56,780 bases of DNA from JBKBRC01 sp046292345 (GCA_046292345.1 JBKBRC010000016.1:1-56780), one strand, 5' to 3'. Positions 24,149-34,433 are shown, counted from the stretch's first letter. Translations and numbers: made by a program. Notes: generated by a model from the letters alone, not told the origin.

Positions 24149-25735
24149 TTAGACCGCCGCGGCGTGCACGTCGCGCACGTCTTCGATGGCCGCCACGGCG
24201 CGCAGCGCCTCCGGCGGCACGGGCTCGTCGGTGGCGAGCACTGTCAGCGCGAGCGCGCCCGGCGCCTCGCGCCCGAGGGCCAGCCCGGCAATGTTCACGC
24301 CCGCCTCGGCCAGCACCGCCCCGACGGCCGCGAGCATGCCCGGCCGGTCGGCGTTCTGGTAGAACAGCAGGTGCCCCTCGAGGGGCAGCTCAAAGCGGAA
24401 GGCGTCAAAGCCGACCAGGCGCGCGCCGTCGTCGCGGACGAGGCCGCGCAGGCAGCGCCGGCCCGCCGGCCCCTCGAGGGCCACCTCCACGTAGGGCGGG
24501 CCATCGGTCTCGGCGCGCTGCTCTTCGGCGGCGAGCCCCTGCTCGCGCGCCAGCGCGGGCGCGTTGACCAGGTTGACGGGCTGATCGGCCCAGCGCGCGA
24601 GCACTCCCGCAAGCGCCGCCACGACGAGCGGCTCGGCGTAGCGCCGCGGCGCCTCGCCAGCGCACCGCACCACGACGCGCGCCACCGGCCCCTCGAACAC
24701 CTGCGCCGCCACGCGCCCGAGCGCGCCCGCGAGCGCCACGAGCGGCGCCGCCTCGGGCTGCGCGGCCAGGCGGATCGCGTCGGCGTTGAGGGGCGTCGTG
24801 ACCGGCTCGCCGCGCGCAGCGCGCACGACCTCCTCGGCCACGTGCACGGCCACCTTGTCCTGCGCCTCGGCCGTGGACGCCGCGATGTGCGGCGTGGCCA
24901 CGACGCGCGGGTGCGCCAGCAGCGACGCCAGCGCCGGCGGCGGCGGCTCGACGCTGTACACGTCGAGCGCGGCGCCGGCCACGTGCCCGGACTCGAGCGC
25001 CTCCAGCAGCGCCGCCTCGTCCACGATCCCCCCGCGCGCCACGTTGACGACGTAGACGCCGCGCTTGCACCGCGCGAGCGTCTCGGCGCCGATCAGGCCG
25101 CGCGTGGCGTCGCTGAGCGGCGTGTGGACCGTCAGCACGTCGGCCTCGGCCCAGAGCGTCTCGAGCGAGGCGCGCGTGAGGCCGAGCCGGTCGGCGGCCT
25201 CAGCCGTCAGGAACGGATCGTAGCCGAGCACGCGCATTCCGAAGGCGGCCATGCGCGTTGCGACGGCCTGCCCGATCTTGCCCACGCCGATCACGCCGAG
25301 CGTCTTGCCGGCCAGCTCGGTGCCTGCAAACGGGCCGCGCTCCCACGCGCCGCCGCGCAGCGACGCGTTGGCCTGCGGGAGGCGCCGCACCATGGCCAGC
25401 ATCATCGCGCACGTGTGCTCGGCCGTCGAGAGCGTGTTGCCGTCGGGGGCGTTGACGACGAGCACGCCGCGGCGCGTGGCCTCCGGGACGTCCACGTTGT
25501 CCACGCCCACGCCGGCGCGCCCGATGATCTTCAGGCGCGGCGCCGCCGCGAGCAGCTCGGCCGTGATGCGCGTGCCGCTGCGGATGAGCCACGCGTCGGC
25601 CTCGGCGGCGAGCGCGGCCAGGCGCTCCGGAGGCTGCCCGAGCTGCACGTCTGCAGTCAGGCCGGCCGCCTCGAGCCGCTCGACGGCGACGGGCGCGAGA
25701 GCGTCGGTGATGAGCACGCGGTACGGGGCGGACAT
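24149..25735 (-). CDS. serA: D-3-phosphoglycerate dehydrogenase
   Basis: First enzyme of serine synthesis, oxidising 3-phosphoglycerate with NAD+, 528 residues as in the long type of SerA. The nucleotide site is GVIGVGKIGQAVA (about 148-160). The active-site trio lies in VNVARGGIVDE (Arg), the following Glu region and ATPHIAAST (His). An intervening allosteric substrate-binding domain follows, and the last 75 residues form an ACT domain (VNIAGLALGREAPGALALTVL) that normally mediates serine inhibition. The ATG at 25735 opens with YRVLITDALAPVAVERL. It has its own -7 box 36 bases upstream. Its TAA lies at a T6 run on the plus strand. Confidence 0.96.
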   Translation of the reverse strand: MSAPYRVLITDALAPVAVERLEAAGLTADVQLGQPPERLAALAAEADAWLIRSGTRITAELLAAAPRLKIIGRAGVGVDNVDVPEATRRGVLVVNAPDGNTLSTAEHTCAMMLAMVRRLPQANASLRGGAWERGPFAGTELAGKTLGVIGVGKIGQAVATRMAAFGMRVLGYDPFLTAEAADRLGLTRASLETLWAEADVLTVHTPLSDATRGLIGAETLARCKRGVYVVNVARGGIVDEAALLEALESGHVAGAALDVYSVEPPPPALASLLAHPRVVATPHIAASTAEAQDKVAVHVAEEVVRAARGEPVTTPLNADAIRLAAQPEAAPLVALAGALGRVAAQVFEGPVARVVVRCAGEAPRRYAEPLVVAALAGVLARWADQPVNLVNAPALAREQGLAAEEQRAETDGPPYVEVALEGPAGRRCLRGLVRDDGARLVGFDAFRFELPLEGHLLFYQNADRPGMLAAVGAVLAEAGVNIAGLALGREAPGALALTVLATDEPVPPEALRAVAAIEDVRDVHAAAV

Positions 25736-25771
25736 GGGCGCAGGGAGGGCCGGTGGAAGACAGACAGGCGG

Positions 25772-25779
25772 TCAAGCTA
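25772..25779 (-). promoter_or_regulatory. Candidate -7 box TAGCTTGA before serA
   Basis: Minus-strand TAGCTTGA, 36 bases before the serA ATG. Confidence 0.5.
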
Positions 25780-25911
25780 GCCGCACCGCCATGTGCCAGC
25801 CCTGCAGTGGGGCCGCAAAATCCCCGGAAGCGGTTTCGGCGATTGCTTGCCGCACGTCCGAATCCCCGTCGCCGCAGCGCCGTTCTCCCCTTCCCGCCAG
25901 CGTCCACCCCC

Positions 25912-26787
25912 ATGCCCACCGACTACGCCCACCCCGAAGTCCTCGTCTCTACCGACTGGGTCGCCGAGCACCTCGGCGAGACCGACCGCGTGCGCCTCGT
26001 CGAGTCCAACGAGGACGTGCTGCTCTACGCCACCGGCCACCTCCCCGGCGCCGTCCACATCGACTGGCAGAACGACCTCCAGGACGGCACCATGCGCGAC
26101 TACGTCGCGCCCGACGCCTTCGCGCGCCTGTGCTCCGAGCGCGGCATCGCCAACGACACCACGGTCGTGTTCTACGGCGACAAGAGCAACTGGTGGGCCT
26201 GCTACGCCTTCTGGACGTTCAAGCTGTTCGGCCACGCAGACTGCCGCGTGATGGACGGCGGGCGCGCCAAGTGGATCGCCGAGGGACGCCCGCTCACACG
26301 CGACGTGCCCGCCTACCCCTCGACCGACTATGCCGCGCGCGAGCCCGACCGCTCCATCCGCGCCTTCCGCGACGACGTGCTCCGCCACATGCACGCCGGC
26401 GGGCCGCTGGTGGACGTGCGCAGCCCGCAGGAGTTCATCGGCGAGGTGACCCACATGCCGGGCTACCCCAACGAGGGCGCCCTCCGCGGAGGGCACATCC
26501 CCGGCGCGCGCAACGTGCCCTGGAGCCGCGCCGCCAACGACGACGGCACGTTCAAGCGCCGCGACGAGCTCGAGGCGATCTACCTCGGCGAGCAGGGCCT
26601 CTCGCCCGACGCCGAGACCGTCGCCTACTGCCGCATCGGCGAGCGGAGCAGCCACACCTGGTTCGTGCTCAAGTACCTGCTCGGCTTCGAGCGCGTGCGC
26701 AACTACGACGGCTCGTGGACCGAGTGGGGCAACCTCGTCGGGGTGCCCATCGAGAAGGGCGAGCCCGAACGCGCCGACGCGGCCTGA
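25912..26787 (+). CDS. Thiosulfate sulfurtransferase, two rhodanese domains
   Basis: Cytoplasmic sulfurtransferase of 291 residues with tandem rhodanese domains. The N-terminal inactive domain has LLYATGHLPGAVHIDW and VFYGDKSNWWACYAFW; the C-terminal catalytic domain has LVDVRSPQEF, GHIPGARNVPW and the active loop YCRIGERSSHT with the persulfide-carrying Cys. CRIGERS matches thiosulfate-type (CysA/RhdA) rather than 3-mercaptopyruvate-type loops (CGSGVTA). Start is the ATG at 25912, opening HPEVLVSTDWVAEHL, the family-typical N-terminus. A sufE gene follows 42 bases later, so the two may supply and receive sulfur in the same pathway. Confidence 0.93.
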   Translation: MPTDYAHPEVLVSTDWVAEHLGETDRVRLVESNEDVLLYATGHLPGAVHIDWQNDLQDGTMRDYVAPDAFARLCSERGIANDTTVVFYGDKSNWWACYAFWTFKLFGHADCRVMDGGRAKWIAEGRPLTRDVPAYPSTDYAAREPDRSIRAFRDDVLRHMHAGGPLVDVRSPQEFIGEVTHMPGYPNEGALRGGHIPGARNVPWSRAANDDGTFKRRDELEAIYLGEQGLSPDAETVAYCRIGERSSHTWFVLKYLLGFERVRNYDGSWTEWGNLVGVPIEKGEPERADAA

Positions 26788-26829
26788 CCTGGCCACGACC
26801 TGCTTCCTGACGTCCTGCCCCCCGCTGCC

Positions 26830-27267
26830 GTGCCCCCCCGCCTCGCCGACATCGCCGAGCAGTTCCAGATGGTCGCCCCGGAAGACCGCCTCTACCTGCT
26901 GCTCGACTACGCCGATGCGCTGCCTGACCTCCCGGAGCGCCTCGCGCCGCTGCGCGACGCCGGCGCCGGGCGTGTCCACGAATGCGCCACGCCGGTCTTT
27001 CTCTACCCCGAGCTCGAGCAGGGCCGCCTCCGCCTTCATGCCGACGTGCCGCGCGAGTCGCCCACGGTGCGCGGCCTCGTGGGCCTGCTCGCCGACGCGC
27101 TCGGCGGCGAGCCCGCCGCCGCCGTAGCGGACGTGCCGGACGACCTGCTGCGCCGCCTCGGGATTGCCGAGCAGCTCGGCATGCGGCGCCAGCAGGGCTT
27201 CGCAGGCGTACTCTTCCACCTCAAGCGCCGCGTCGCCGAGGCCGCCGAGGGCCCGTCCGCGGCCTGA
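26830..27267 (+). CDS. sufE: SufE-family cysteine desulfuration protein
   Basis: Protein of 145 residues that accepts persulfide sulfur from SufS during iron-sulfur cluster assembly. The family pattern is clear: IAEQFQMVAPEDRLYLLLDYA, then VHECATPVFLY with the acceptor Cys52, then SPTVRGLVGLLADAL and a late GLAEQLGMRRQQGFAGVLFHLKRRV-type helix seen over residues 110-134. GTG at 26830 is the start. No sufBCDS genes are in this window. It follows the rhodanese gene and precedes the glycerophosphodiesterase lipoprotein by 26 bases. Confidence 0.93.
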   Translation: MPPRLADIAEQFQMVAPEDRLYLLLDYADALPDLPERLAPLRDAGAGRVHECATPVFLYPELEQGRLRLHADVPRESPTVRGLVGLLADALGGEPAAAVADVPDDLLRRLGIAEQLGMRRQQGFAGVLFHLKRRVAEAAEGPSAA

Positions 27268-27293
27268 CCCGACGGCCGGCCGCCGCTCGCCTG

Positions 27294-28283
27294 ATGCTCC
27301 CTCGCCCGCTCTTCCCCGCGCTCGCCGCCGCGCGCGTGCTCGCCGCCGCGCTCGTGCTCGGCGCGTGCGGCAGCCCCCGCCCGCTCGCGCCTGCGCCCGG
27401 CCCGGCCCCGGCGGCCCCGGCCGCCGTCCCGACCTCGGCCACGCACTACCGCGCCTTCGCCGATGCGGGCGCGCTCGCCGCGTACCTTCGCTACACGCCC
27501 ACGGCGGCGCCGCTCGTGAGCGCGCACCGCGGCGGCCCGGCGCCCGGCCTGCCCGAGAACAGCCTCGCCGCGTTCGAATACAGCCTCAACTTTGCGCCCG
27601 CACTGCTCGAGTGCGACATCCGCCGCGCGGCCGACGGCACGCTCGTCCTGCTCCACGACGCCACGCTCGACCGCACCACGACCGGGACGGGCCCCGTGGC
27701 CGCGCAGACGCTCGCCGAGCTCCGCCGCCACCGCCTGCGCGCCGTCGCCGGCGGCGAGCCGACGCCCCACCGCATCCCGACGCTCGCCGAGGCGCTCGCC
27801 TGGGCTGAAGGCCGCGCCGTGCTCGTGCTCGACGTCAAGCGCGACGTGCCGCCGGCCGAGGTCGTGGCGGAGATCCGCCGCGCGCGGGCTGAGAACCGCG
27901 TCGTCGTGGTCGCCTACTCGCTCGAGGCCCTGCGCGACTATGCGGCGCTCGCGCCCGAGCTCAACTACTCGGCTGCGGTGCAGACGCCCGACGACGCCGA
28001 CGCGCTGCTCGCGGCGCCGCTCGACCACACGCGCCTGATCGCGTGGGCCGGCGTCGGGCGCGCCGATCCGGGCGTCGTCGCGCGCATGCACGCTGCGGGC
28101 ATCCGCGTGCAGATGGGCACCTTCGGCACGCTCGACCGCGCCGCCCAGGACCCTGCCGCGCCCGATGGGCCGGGCGTCTATGCGGCCGCCCTGCAGGCCG
28201 GCGTGGACGTGCTCGCGACCGACAACGTGCCCGGCGCGGCCATCGCCGCGCAGCGCGAGGCGCAGGCCCGCGCACGCCGCTGA
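27294..28283 (+). CDS. Glycerophosphodiester phosphodiesterase family lipoprotein
   Basis: Lipoprotein of 329 residues. The signal ends in the lipobox LGAC, so Cys24 or so should be acylated. The GDPD TIM barrel begins at SAHRGG with the catalytic His, followed by PENSLAAFEYSL, LECDIRRAADGTLVLLHDATLDRTT with the metal-binding Glu and Asp and the second catalytic His, and VLVLDVKR. These residues support hydrolysis of glycerophosphodiesters to glycerol-3-phosphate in the periplasm. The ATG at 27294 is chosen because it leads straight into the lipoprotein signal. The GNAT gene starts five bases after its stop, suggesting co-translation. Confidence 0.92.
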   Translation: MLPRPLFPALAAARVLAAALVLGACGSPRPLAPAPGPAPAAPAAVPTSATHYRAFADAGALAAYLRYTPTAAPLVSAHRGGPAPGLPENSLAAFEYSLNFAPALLECDIRRAADGTLVLLHDATLDRTTTGTGPVAAQTLAELRRHRLRAVAGGEPTPHRIPTLAEALAWAEGRAVLVLDVKRDVPPAEVVAEIRRARAENRVVVVAYSLEALRDYAALAPELNYSAAVQTPDDADALLAAPLDHTRLIAWAGVGRADPGVVARMHAAGIRVQMGTFGTLDRAAQDPAAPDGPGVYAAALQAGVDVLATDNVPGAAIAAQREAQARARR

Positions 28284-28288
28284 CGCCG

Positions 28289-28933
28289 ATGCTGCTCTCG
28301 CCCCCGCCGCTGCTTCCCTTCACGCTGCGCGACGGCACGCGCGTCGCGCTGCGGCCTGTCGTGGCCGCGGATGCGCGCCGCGTGGCCGAGGGCTTCCAGG
28401 CGCTCTCGGAGACCTCGCGCCGCTTCCGCTTCCTCGCGCCGCTGTCGCACCTGAGCGAGGCGCAGCTCCGCTACCTGACCGACGTCGACCACGTCGACCA
28501 CGTCGCCTGGGGCGTGCTCGACCTCGACGCGCTCGAAACGCCCGGCTTCGGCATCGGGCGCTTCATCCGCCTGCAGGACGAGCCGCACGCGGCCGAGTTC
28601 TCGCTCACGATCATCGACGCCGCCCAGGGCCGCGGCCTCGGCGCGCTCCTGCTCGCCGTGCTCTACCTGCTCGCGCCGACGCTCGACGTGCGCGTGCTGC
28701 GCGGCCTCGTCGCGCGCGACAACGAGCGCATGGTGCGCTGGCTGCAACGCCTCGGGGCAGTCTTCAGCGGCGACGGCACCGAGGCCGTGCTGGACCTGCC
28801 CGTGCGCTCCGATCTCTCGCGCCTGCCTGCCAACCGCTCGGCCCGCACCTTTGCCGCGCTCGTACGCCACCTCCGCCGCGCCGCGCGCACGTGGGAGGCC
28901 GGACGCGTCCTCCCGCTCCCGCCGGCGATCTGA
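28289..28933 (+). CDS. GNAT-family N-acetyltransferase
   Basis: Protein of 214 residues of the GNAT fold. The N-terminal strand TLRDGTRVALRPVVAADARRV, the central AEFSLTIIDAAQGRGLGALLLAVL containing the acetyl-CoA loop (QGRGLG), and VLRGLVARDNERMVRWLQRLGAVF are the usual A, B and C-terminal blocks. Substrate unknown. The RFRFLAPLSHLSEAQLRYLTDVDH segment resembles GNAT domains of protein acetyltransferases of the Pat kind, but there is no cyclic-nucleotide domain. The ATG at 28289 is five bases after the previous gene's stop. Confidence 0.88.
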   Translation: MLLSPPPLLPFTLRDGTRVALRPVVAADARRVAEGFQALSETSRRFRFLAPLSHLSEAQLRYLTDVDHVDHVAWGVLDLDALETPGFGIGRFIRLQDEPHAAEFSLTIIDAAQGRGLGALLLAVLYLLAPTLDVRVLRGLVARDNERMVRWLQRLGAVFSGDGTEAVLDLPVRSDLSRLPANRSARTFAALVRHLRRAARTWEAGRVLPLPPAI

Positions 28934-29132
28934 GGGGCGGCCGGCAACCCGCGAGCAGAACTGCGAGCGGAGATCCCGCTGCGCGGCCGCCGGGACGCGC
29001 CGGCGCCGGGACGCGCCCCGGCGCCGGAATCTCTCTCCAGTCTGCCCGCGTTCCCCTGCCCGGCCCTGACGCACCGCTGGCACCGCGTCCGCGCACCTTC
29101 CCGGATCCAGCCCGCCGCCGCCGCCCGCCCCC
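28934..29132. other. 199-bp spacer before uvrB with a short repeat
   Basis: Holds about two copies of a 16-bp unit (gccgccgggacgcgcc and ggcgccgggacgcgcc, roughly 28987-29018) and GC-rich dyads. No clear promoter box is seen. Confidence 0.45.
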
Positions 29133-31205
<2,073 letters not shown>

Positions 31206-31318
31206 GCAGCCCACCAGAGGCTCTGCCGCGAGCTCCCGACGGGCGTGGAGCAGAGATAACGCGCGTGAGGGAACCCGTACGGGCAGAGGGCTTACGCCCC
31301 CTCCACACAACCTTCGCA

Positions 31319-31570
31319 ATGGCTATGGCCACGACCACCCTCCCCAGCAGCGAGCACACCGAGACCTGGCCCCAGCTCGCCATCGGGCTCTACGACAAGC
31401 TCACCGGCCGCGGCGCCGAGATCACGTACGAGTTCGACAACTTCGACCTGTACGTGCCGAGCGGCACGGGCGAGAGCGCCTCGCACGCGCACTGGAAGAT
31501 GAACGGCACGATCCGCATTCGCACCCGCGACGCGCACAACGGCGGCGCCGGCGACGGCGCCTCAGCGTGA
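31319..31570 (+). CDS. Hypothetical protein, 83 residues
   Basis: I do not recognise a family. The protein opens MAMATTTLPSSEHTETWPQ and has a compact charged/aromatic core, ITYEFDNFDLYVPSGTG then ASHAHWKMNGTIRIRTRD, that alternates like beta strands. It is likely real: composition is unlike chance frames, the start ATG (31319; 31325 is an alternative) is clean, and its TGA overlaps the GTG start of the next gene as GTGA, implying the two proteins are made together. The next gene encodes a protein with a C-terminal membrane helix, so this one may be its soluble partner. No signal peptide. Confidence 0.7.
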   Translation: MAMATTTLPSSEHTETWPQLAIGLYDKLTGRGAEITYEFDNFDLYVPSGTGESASHAHWKMNGTIRIRTRDAHNGGAGDGASA

Positions 31571-32004
31571 GCGCCCCCCGCCGCCCCCTGCACGTCGACG
31601 CGGACCTGCGCATCCGCGTCGACGGGGCGCCGCACGAGGTCCGCGTGACCGGCCACGGCGCGCGGGTGCAGGTGGACGTGCCCGACCGCGCCACGGCGCT
31701 CCGCCTTGCCAGGGACGCGCGCGCGCTCGGCGGCCCGCGCGAGGCGCTCGCGGCGCTCACCGGCGGCCTCTCCGAGGCCGACGTGGACGTAGACGTGCAC
31801 GTGGCCGGCCGGCGCGTGGCGCGCCTCGGGCCGCGCGCCCGCCCGGGTGCGGCCACGCGCGCGCTCGGGCGCACGCTCGGGCTGGGCGGCGAGGTGGAAC
31901 TCTCGCTCGTGCCGCGCCGCCTCGCGCTCGGCGTGGCGGCCGCGCTCGCAGCCGCGCTCGCGCTCGGGTTGCTCTGGCGCCGCCGCGCCCGGCCAGACGC
32001 CTGA
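31567..32004 (+). CDS. Hypothetical protein with C-terminal membrane anchor, 145 residues
   Basis: Unrecognised. Residues 8-60 contain alternating strands (LHVDADLRIRV, HEVRVTGHGARVQVDVPD) resembling a small beta-sandwich. Residues 75-115 are Gly/Arg/Val-rich, and a hydrophobic helix near residues 120-137 (LALGVAAALAAALALGLLW) followed by RRRAR suggests a tail anchor with the bulk in the cytoplasm or, if inverted, outside. The GTG at 31567 is chosen for the GTGA overlap with the preceding gene. The pair follows uvrB by 113 bases, but a link to DNA repair is not shown. Confidence 0.65.
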   Translation: MSAPRRPLHVDADLRIRVDGAPHEVRVTGHGARVQVDVPDRATALRLARDARALGGPREALAALTGGLSEADVDVDVHVAGRRVARLGPRARPGAATRALGRTLGLGGEVELSLVPRRLALGVAAALAAALALGLLWRRRARPDA

Positions 32005-32107
32005 TCCCATGCCCTGATGCCATGCCTGCGCACGACGGCCCCTCGCTGGCGGGCAGCGCTCCGCCCCCGGCCAGCGCCTTTACCCCGCCCCGGGCCCCGG
32101 GCCGGGG

Positions 32108-32124
32108 CCCCCCCCCCCCCCCCC
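32108..32124 (+). repeat. 17-cytosine homopolymer upstream of an NAD(P)-binding protein gene
   Basis: Seventeen consecutive C residues between CCGGGG and GGGGG flanks. ATG codons lie upstream in all three frames (32009, 32017, 32022). The frame from 32009 stops at once, the one from 32017 enters the downstream gene at the current tract length, and the one from 32022 would enter it after a loss of one C or a gain of two. Confidence 0.9.
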
Positions 32125-32184
32125 GGGGGCCGGCCCGACGCGCCGGCCCTCGGGCCGCGCGATCCAGCGCTACCGGCGCAGCCC

Positions 32185-33660
32185 GTGCTCGCCGTCGCTG
32201 GCGCGACCGGCTTCGTCGGCACCGCCGCCTGCGCAGCCCTCTCTGGCCCGTTCTCGGTCATCGGCCTGACGCGCTCGCCCACGCACCCCGCCCCCGCCCC
32301 CGACGACCCGGGCGCGCTGCGCTGGCGCCGCGCCGACCTCTACTCGCTGCTCCAGGTCGAGCGTGCCCTCGAGGGCGTCGACGTCGCCCTCTACCTCGTG
32401 CACTCGATGCTGCCCTCGGCGCGCCTGACGCAGGGCTCGTTCGCCGACCTGGACCTGCTGCTCGCCGACACGTTCGCGCGCGGCGCGGCGCGCGCGGGCG
32501 TCCGGCAGATCGTCTACCTCGGCGGGCTGCTGCCGCCCCGGCGCGACGACCTCTCGGCACACCTGCGCAGCCGCTACGAGGTCGAGCAGGCGCTCGCCGC
32601 GCACGGCGTCCCGCTCACGGCGCTGCGCGCCGGCCTCGTCGTAGGGCCCGGCGGCTCGTCGCTGCGCATCCTCGTCAACCTCGTCCGGCGCCTGCCGGCG
32701 ATGGTGCTGCCAGCCTGGACGCGCTCGCGCACGCAGCCCATCGCCCTGCCCGACGTGCTGCGCGCGCTCTATGCCGTCGCCGGCCGGCCCCAGGCCTACG
32801 GGCGCGTCTTCGACGTCGGCGGGCCGGACGTGATGACGTATGCCGAGATGCTCGACCGCACGGCGGCCGTGCTCGGCGTGCGTCGCCCGGCCTTCGGCGT
32901 GCCGCTCGTCTCGCCGCGCATCTCGAAGCTCTGGGTGAGCGTCGTCACGGGCAGCCCGCGCGCGCTCGCCGAGCCGCTCGTCGAGAGCCTCCGGCACGAC
33001 ATGGTCGTGCGGGACAACCCCCTGATGGCGCTCCTGGCGCCCGAGGCGATTCCCTTCGAGGCGGCCCTGCGCGCCTCCGTCACGCCCGACGGGCGCCTGC
33101 TGCCCAACCCGCGGCACGCGCTCCGACGCGCCGACGCGCCCGTGATCCGGCGGGCGCGGCGCGTGCGTTCGGTGCAGCGCATGCCGCTGCCGCCGGGCCG
33201 CGACGCCGCCTGGGCCGCCGACGAGTACCTGCGCTGGCTGCCGCGCGTCGGGCACCCGCTCCTGCACGTCGAGGTAGACGAGGCCGCCGGCGAGCGCCCG
33301 CGGCGGGCGCGCTTCATGGTGCGGCCCCTGCGCCGCCCGCTGCTCGAGCTCGAGCATGCCCCCCGGCGCTCGGACGGCGGCCGGGCACTGTTTTACGTTG
33401 TGGGGGGCCTGCTCGCGCGGGCGGCCGAGTCGGCACGGCTCGAGTTTCGCGCCGTCCTCGAGGGCCGGGTGCTCCTGGCGGCCATCCACGACTTCACGCC
33501 GCGCCTGCCATGGCGCGTCTATCGCCTCACGCAGGCCACGGCCCACACGGTCGTGATGGCCGGCTTCCGGCGGCACCTCCGCAGGCTCGCGCGCCGCGCC
33601 CGCCCCGTACCGTCGAATGCTGCCCCGCGGAAACCCGCGGGCGCCTCAACGGTCTACTGA
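32185..33660 (+). CDS. NAD(P)-binding SDR-type protein with C-terminal START-like region
   Basis: Protein of 491 residues. The N-terminal half is an atypical (NmrA/YbjT-like) short-chain dehydrogenase fold: nucleotide motif GATGFVG at residues 6-12, VIGLTRSPTH, LYLVHSML, and LRAGLVVGPGGSSLRILVNLV. The C-terminal part (from about residue 350) matches the pattern of DUF2867/START-like domains fused to such proteins. I start at the GTG at 32185 since the Rossmann strand begins there. An ATG at 32017 in the same frame would add 56 Pro/Arg/Gly residues translated through a 17-C tract. Substrate unknown; possibly an electron-carrier or quinone-related reductase. Confidence 0.8.
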   Translation: MLAVAGATGFVGTAACAALSGPFSVIGLTRSPTHPAPAPDDPGALRWRRADLYSLLQVERALEGVDVALYLVHSMLPSARLTQGSFADLDLLLADTFARGAARAGVRQIVYLGGLLPPRRDDLSAHLRSRYEVEQALAAHGVPLTALRAGLVVGPGGSSLRILVNLVRRLPAMVLPAWTRSRTQPIALPDVLRALYAVAGRPQAYGRVFDVGGPDVMTYAEMLDRTAAVLGVRRPAFGVPLVSPRISKLWVSVVTGSPRALAEPLVESLRHDMVVRDNPLMALLAPEAIPFEAALRASVTPDGRLLPNPRHALRRADAPVIRRARRVRSVQRMPLPPGRDAAWAADEYLRWLPRVGHPLLHVEVDEAAGERPRRARFMVRPLRRPLLELEHAPRRSDGGRALFYVVGGLLARAAESARLEFRAVLEGRVLLAAIHDFTPRLPWRVYRLTQATAHTVVMAGFRRHLRRLARRARPVPSNAAPRKPAGASTVY

Positions 33661-33682
33661 GCGCATACACCGCACATAAGTC

Positions 33683-34000
33683 ATGGACGGGCGCTACACC
33701 CCGGTCGCCTGCGGCCTCTACGACGTGCTGGAAGTGGCCGCTCTGCGCGGCGCCACGATTCCGGTAGCCTACTTCACCGTCCGCGGCGAGACCGTGCAGG
33801 AGGAGACGACGATCGCGGACCTGTTCACGCGCGGCTGCGAGGAGTACGCGCGCCTCGGCTCGGGCGCCGACGTGCGGCTCGACCGCCTGCTGCGCGTCGG
33901 CGCGGTCGTGTTCGGCGAGGCGCCGGCCGGCGCGCGGCCGGCCGCCCCGGGAGCGGCCGTTCGTGGCGAAGGTGCAAAGACGATCTGGAAGACGGCCTGA
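33683..34000 (+). CDS. Rof/YaeO-like Rho-binding antiterminator
   Basis: Protein of 105 residues whose first 78 fit the Rof family, small Sm-like proteins that bind transcription terminator Rho and block it. Family pattern: YTPVACGLYDVLEVAALRG (matching Y.PI.C..YD.LE.A), a strand with VRGETVQEET, DLFTRGCEEYARL, and VRLDRLLRVGAVVFGE. The rest is an Ala/Pro/Gly-rich tail ending KTIWKTA, longer than in Escherichia coli Rof. The ATG at 33683 is 22 bases past the previous stop. The gene lies just upstream of rpmE. Assignment rests on pattern recall, not on a search. Confidence 0.68.
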   Translation: MDGRYTPVACGLYDVLEVAALRGATIPVAYFTVRGETVQEETTIADLFTRGCEEYARLGSGADVRLDRLLRVGAVVFGEAPAGARPAAPGAAVRGEGAKTIWKTA

Positions 34001-34027
34001 CGCTTGGCGAGGCCGGCCCCTCCGTCC

Positions 34028-34035
34028 TACCTTGT
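34028..34035 (+). promoter_or_regulatory. Candidate -7 box TACCTTGT before rpmE
   Basis: TACCTTGT, 37 bases upstream of the rpmE ATG and just after the Rof-like gene's stop. Confidence 0.4.
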
Positions 34036-34072
34036 GCGGCTACGCCTTCCGGCCCCTGCCCCTCCGGACACG

Positions 34073-34309
34073 ATGAAGACCGACATCCACCCCGACTACA
34101 AGTTCATCACCGTTCGCCTCGTCGACGGCACCGAGTACACGACGCGCTCGACGATGCAGCGCGACGTCTACGTCTCCGAGGTCGACTCGTCGAACCACCC
34201 GTTCTATACGGGCAAGAAGACGATGGTGGACACGGCCGGCCGCGTCGAGAAGTTCATGCGCCGCTACGGCAACGCGCAGGCCAAGGCGGTCTCCGGCGGG
34301 CAGGGCTGA
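34073..34309 (+). CDS. rpmE: 50S ribosomal protein L31, zinc-free form
   Basis: Ribosomal large-subunit protein of 78 residues. Family hallmarks are MKTDIHPDYKFITVRLVDG and the closing HPFYTGKKTMVDTAGRVEKFMRRYG. The zinc-binding Cys pairs of classic L31 are absent: the CSNCHPFYTG-type motif reads SSNHPFYTG here, so this is a C-minus form. Such forms are usual when zinc is scarce or in lineages that have lost the zinc site. The ATG at 34073 is family-typical; a longer frame from 34004 adds only low-complexity residues. A strong hairpin with a T-rich tail follows. Confidence 0.96.
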   Translation: MKTDIHPDYKFITVRLVDGTEYTTRSTMQRDVYVSEVDSSNHPFYTGKKTMVDTAGRVEKFMRRYGNAQAKAVSGGQG

Positions 34310-34332
34310 CGCGCCGTGCACGCTGCTCGTGG

Positions 34333-34375
34333 GGCGGAGGGCCGGGGGCCTTCCGCCTCGTTTGCGTTTGCTTTT
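34333..34375 (+). terminator. Intrinsic terminator of rpmE
   Basis: An 11-bp stem with one G-U-type wobble (34333-34343 with 34347-34357), loop ggg, followed by the T-rich tail tcgtttgcgtttgctttt. The most textbook-like terminator in the window, 23 bases after the rpmE stop. Confidence 0.85.
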
Positions 34376-34380
34376 GAGCC

Positions 34381-34425
34381 GCTGCGACGCGTGCCGCTGC
34401 GACGCGTGCCGCTGCAACGCGTGCC
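34381..34425. repeat. 15-bp tandem repeat, three copies, near the quinone reductase stop
   Basis: gctgcgacgcgtgcc at 34381-34395 and 34396-34410, with gctgcaacgcgtgcc at 34411-34425. It ends eight bases from the convergent quinone reductase stop codon. Confidence 0.85.
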
Positions 34426-34433
34426 GCCCCACG

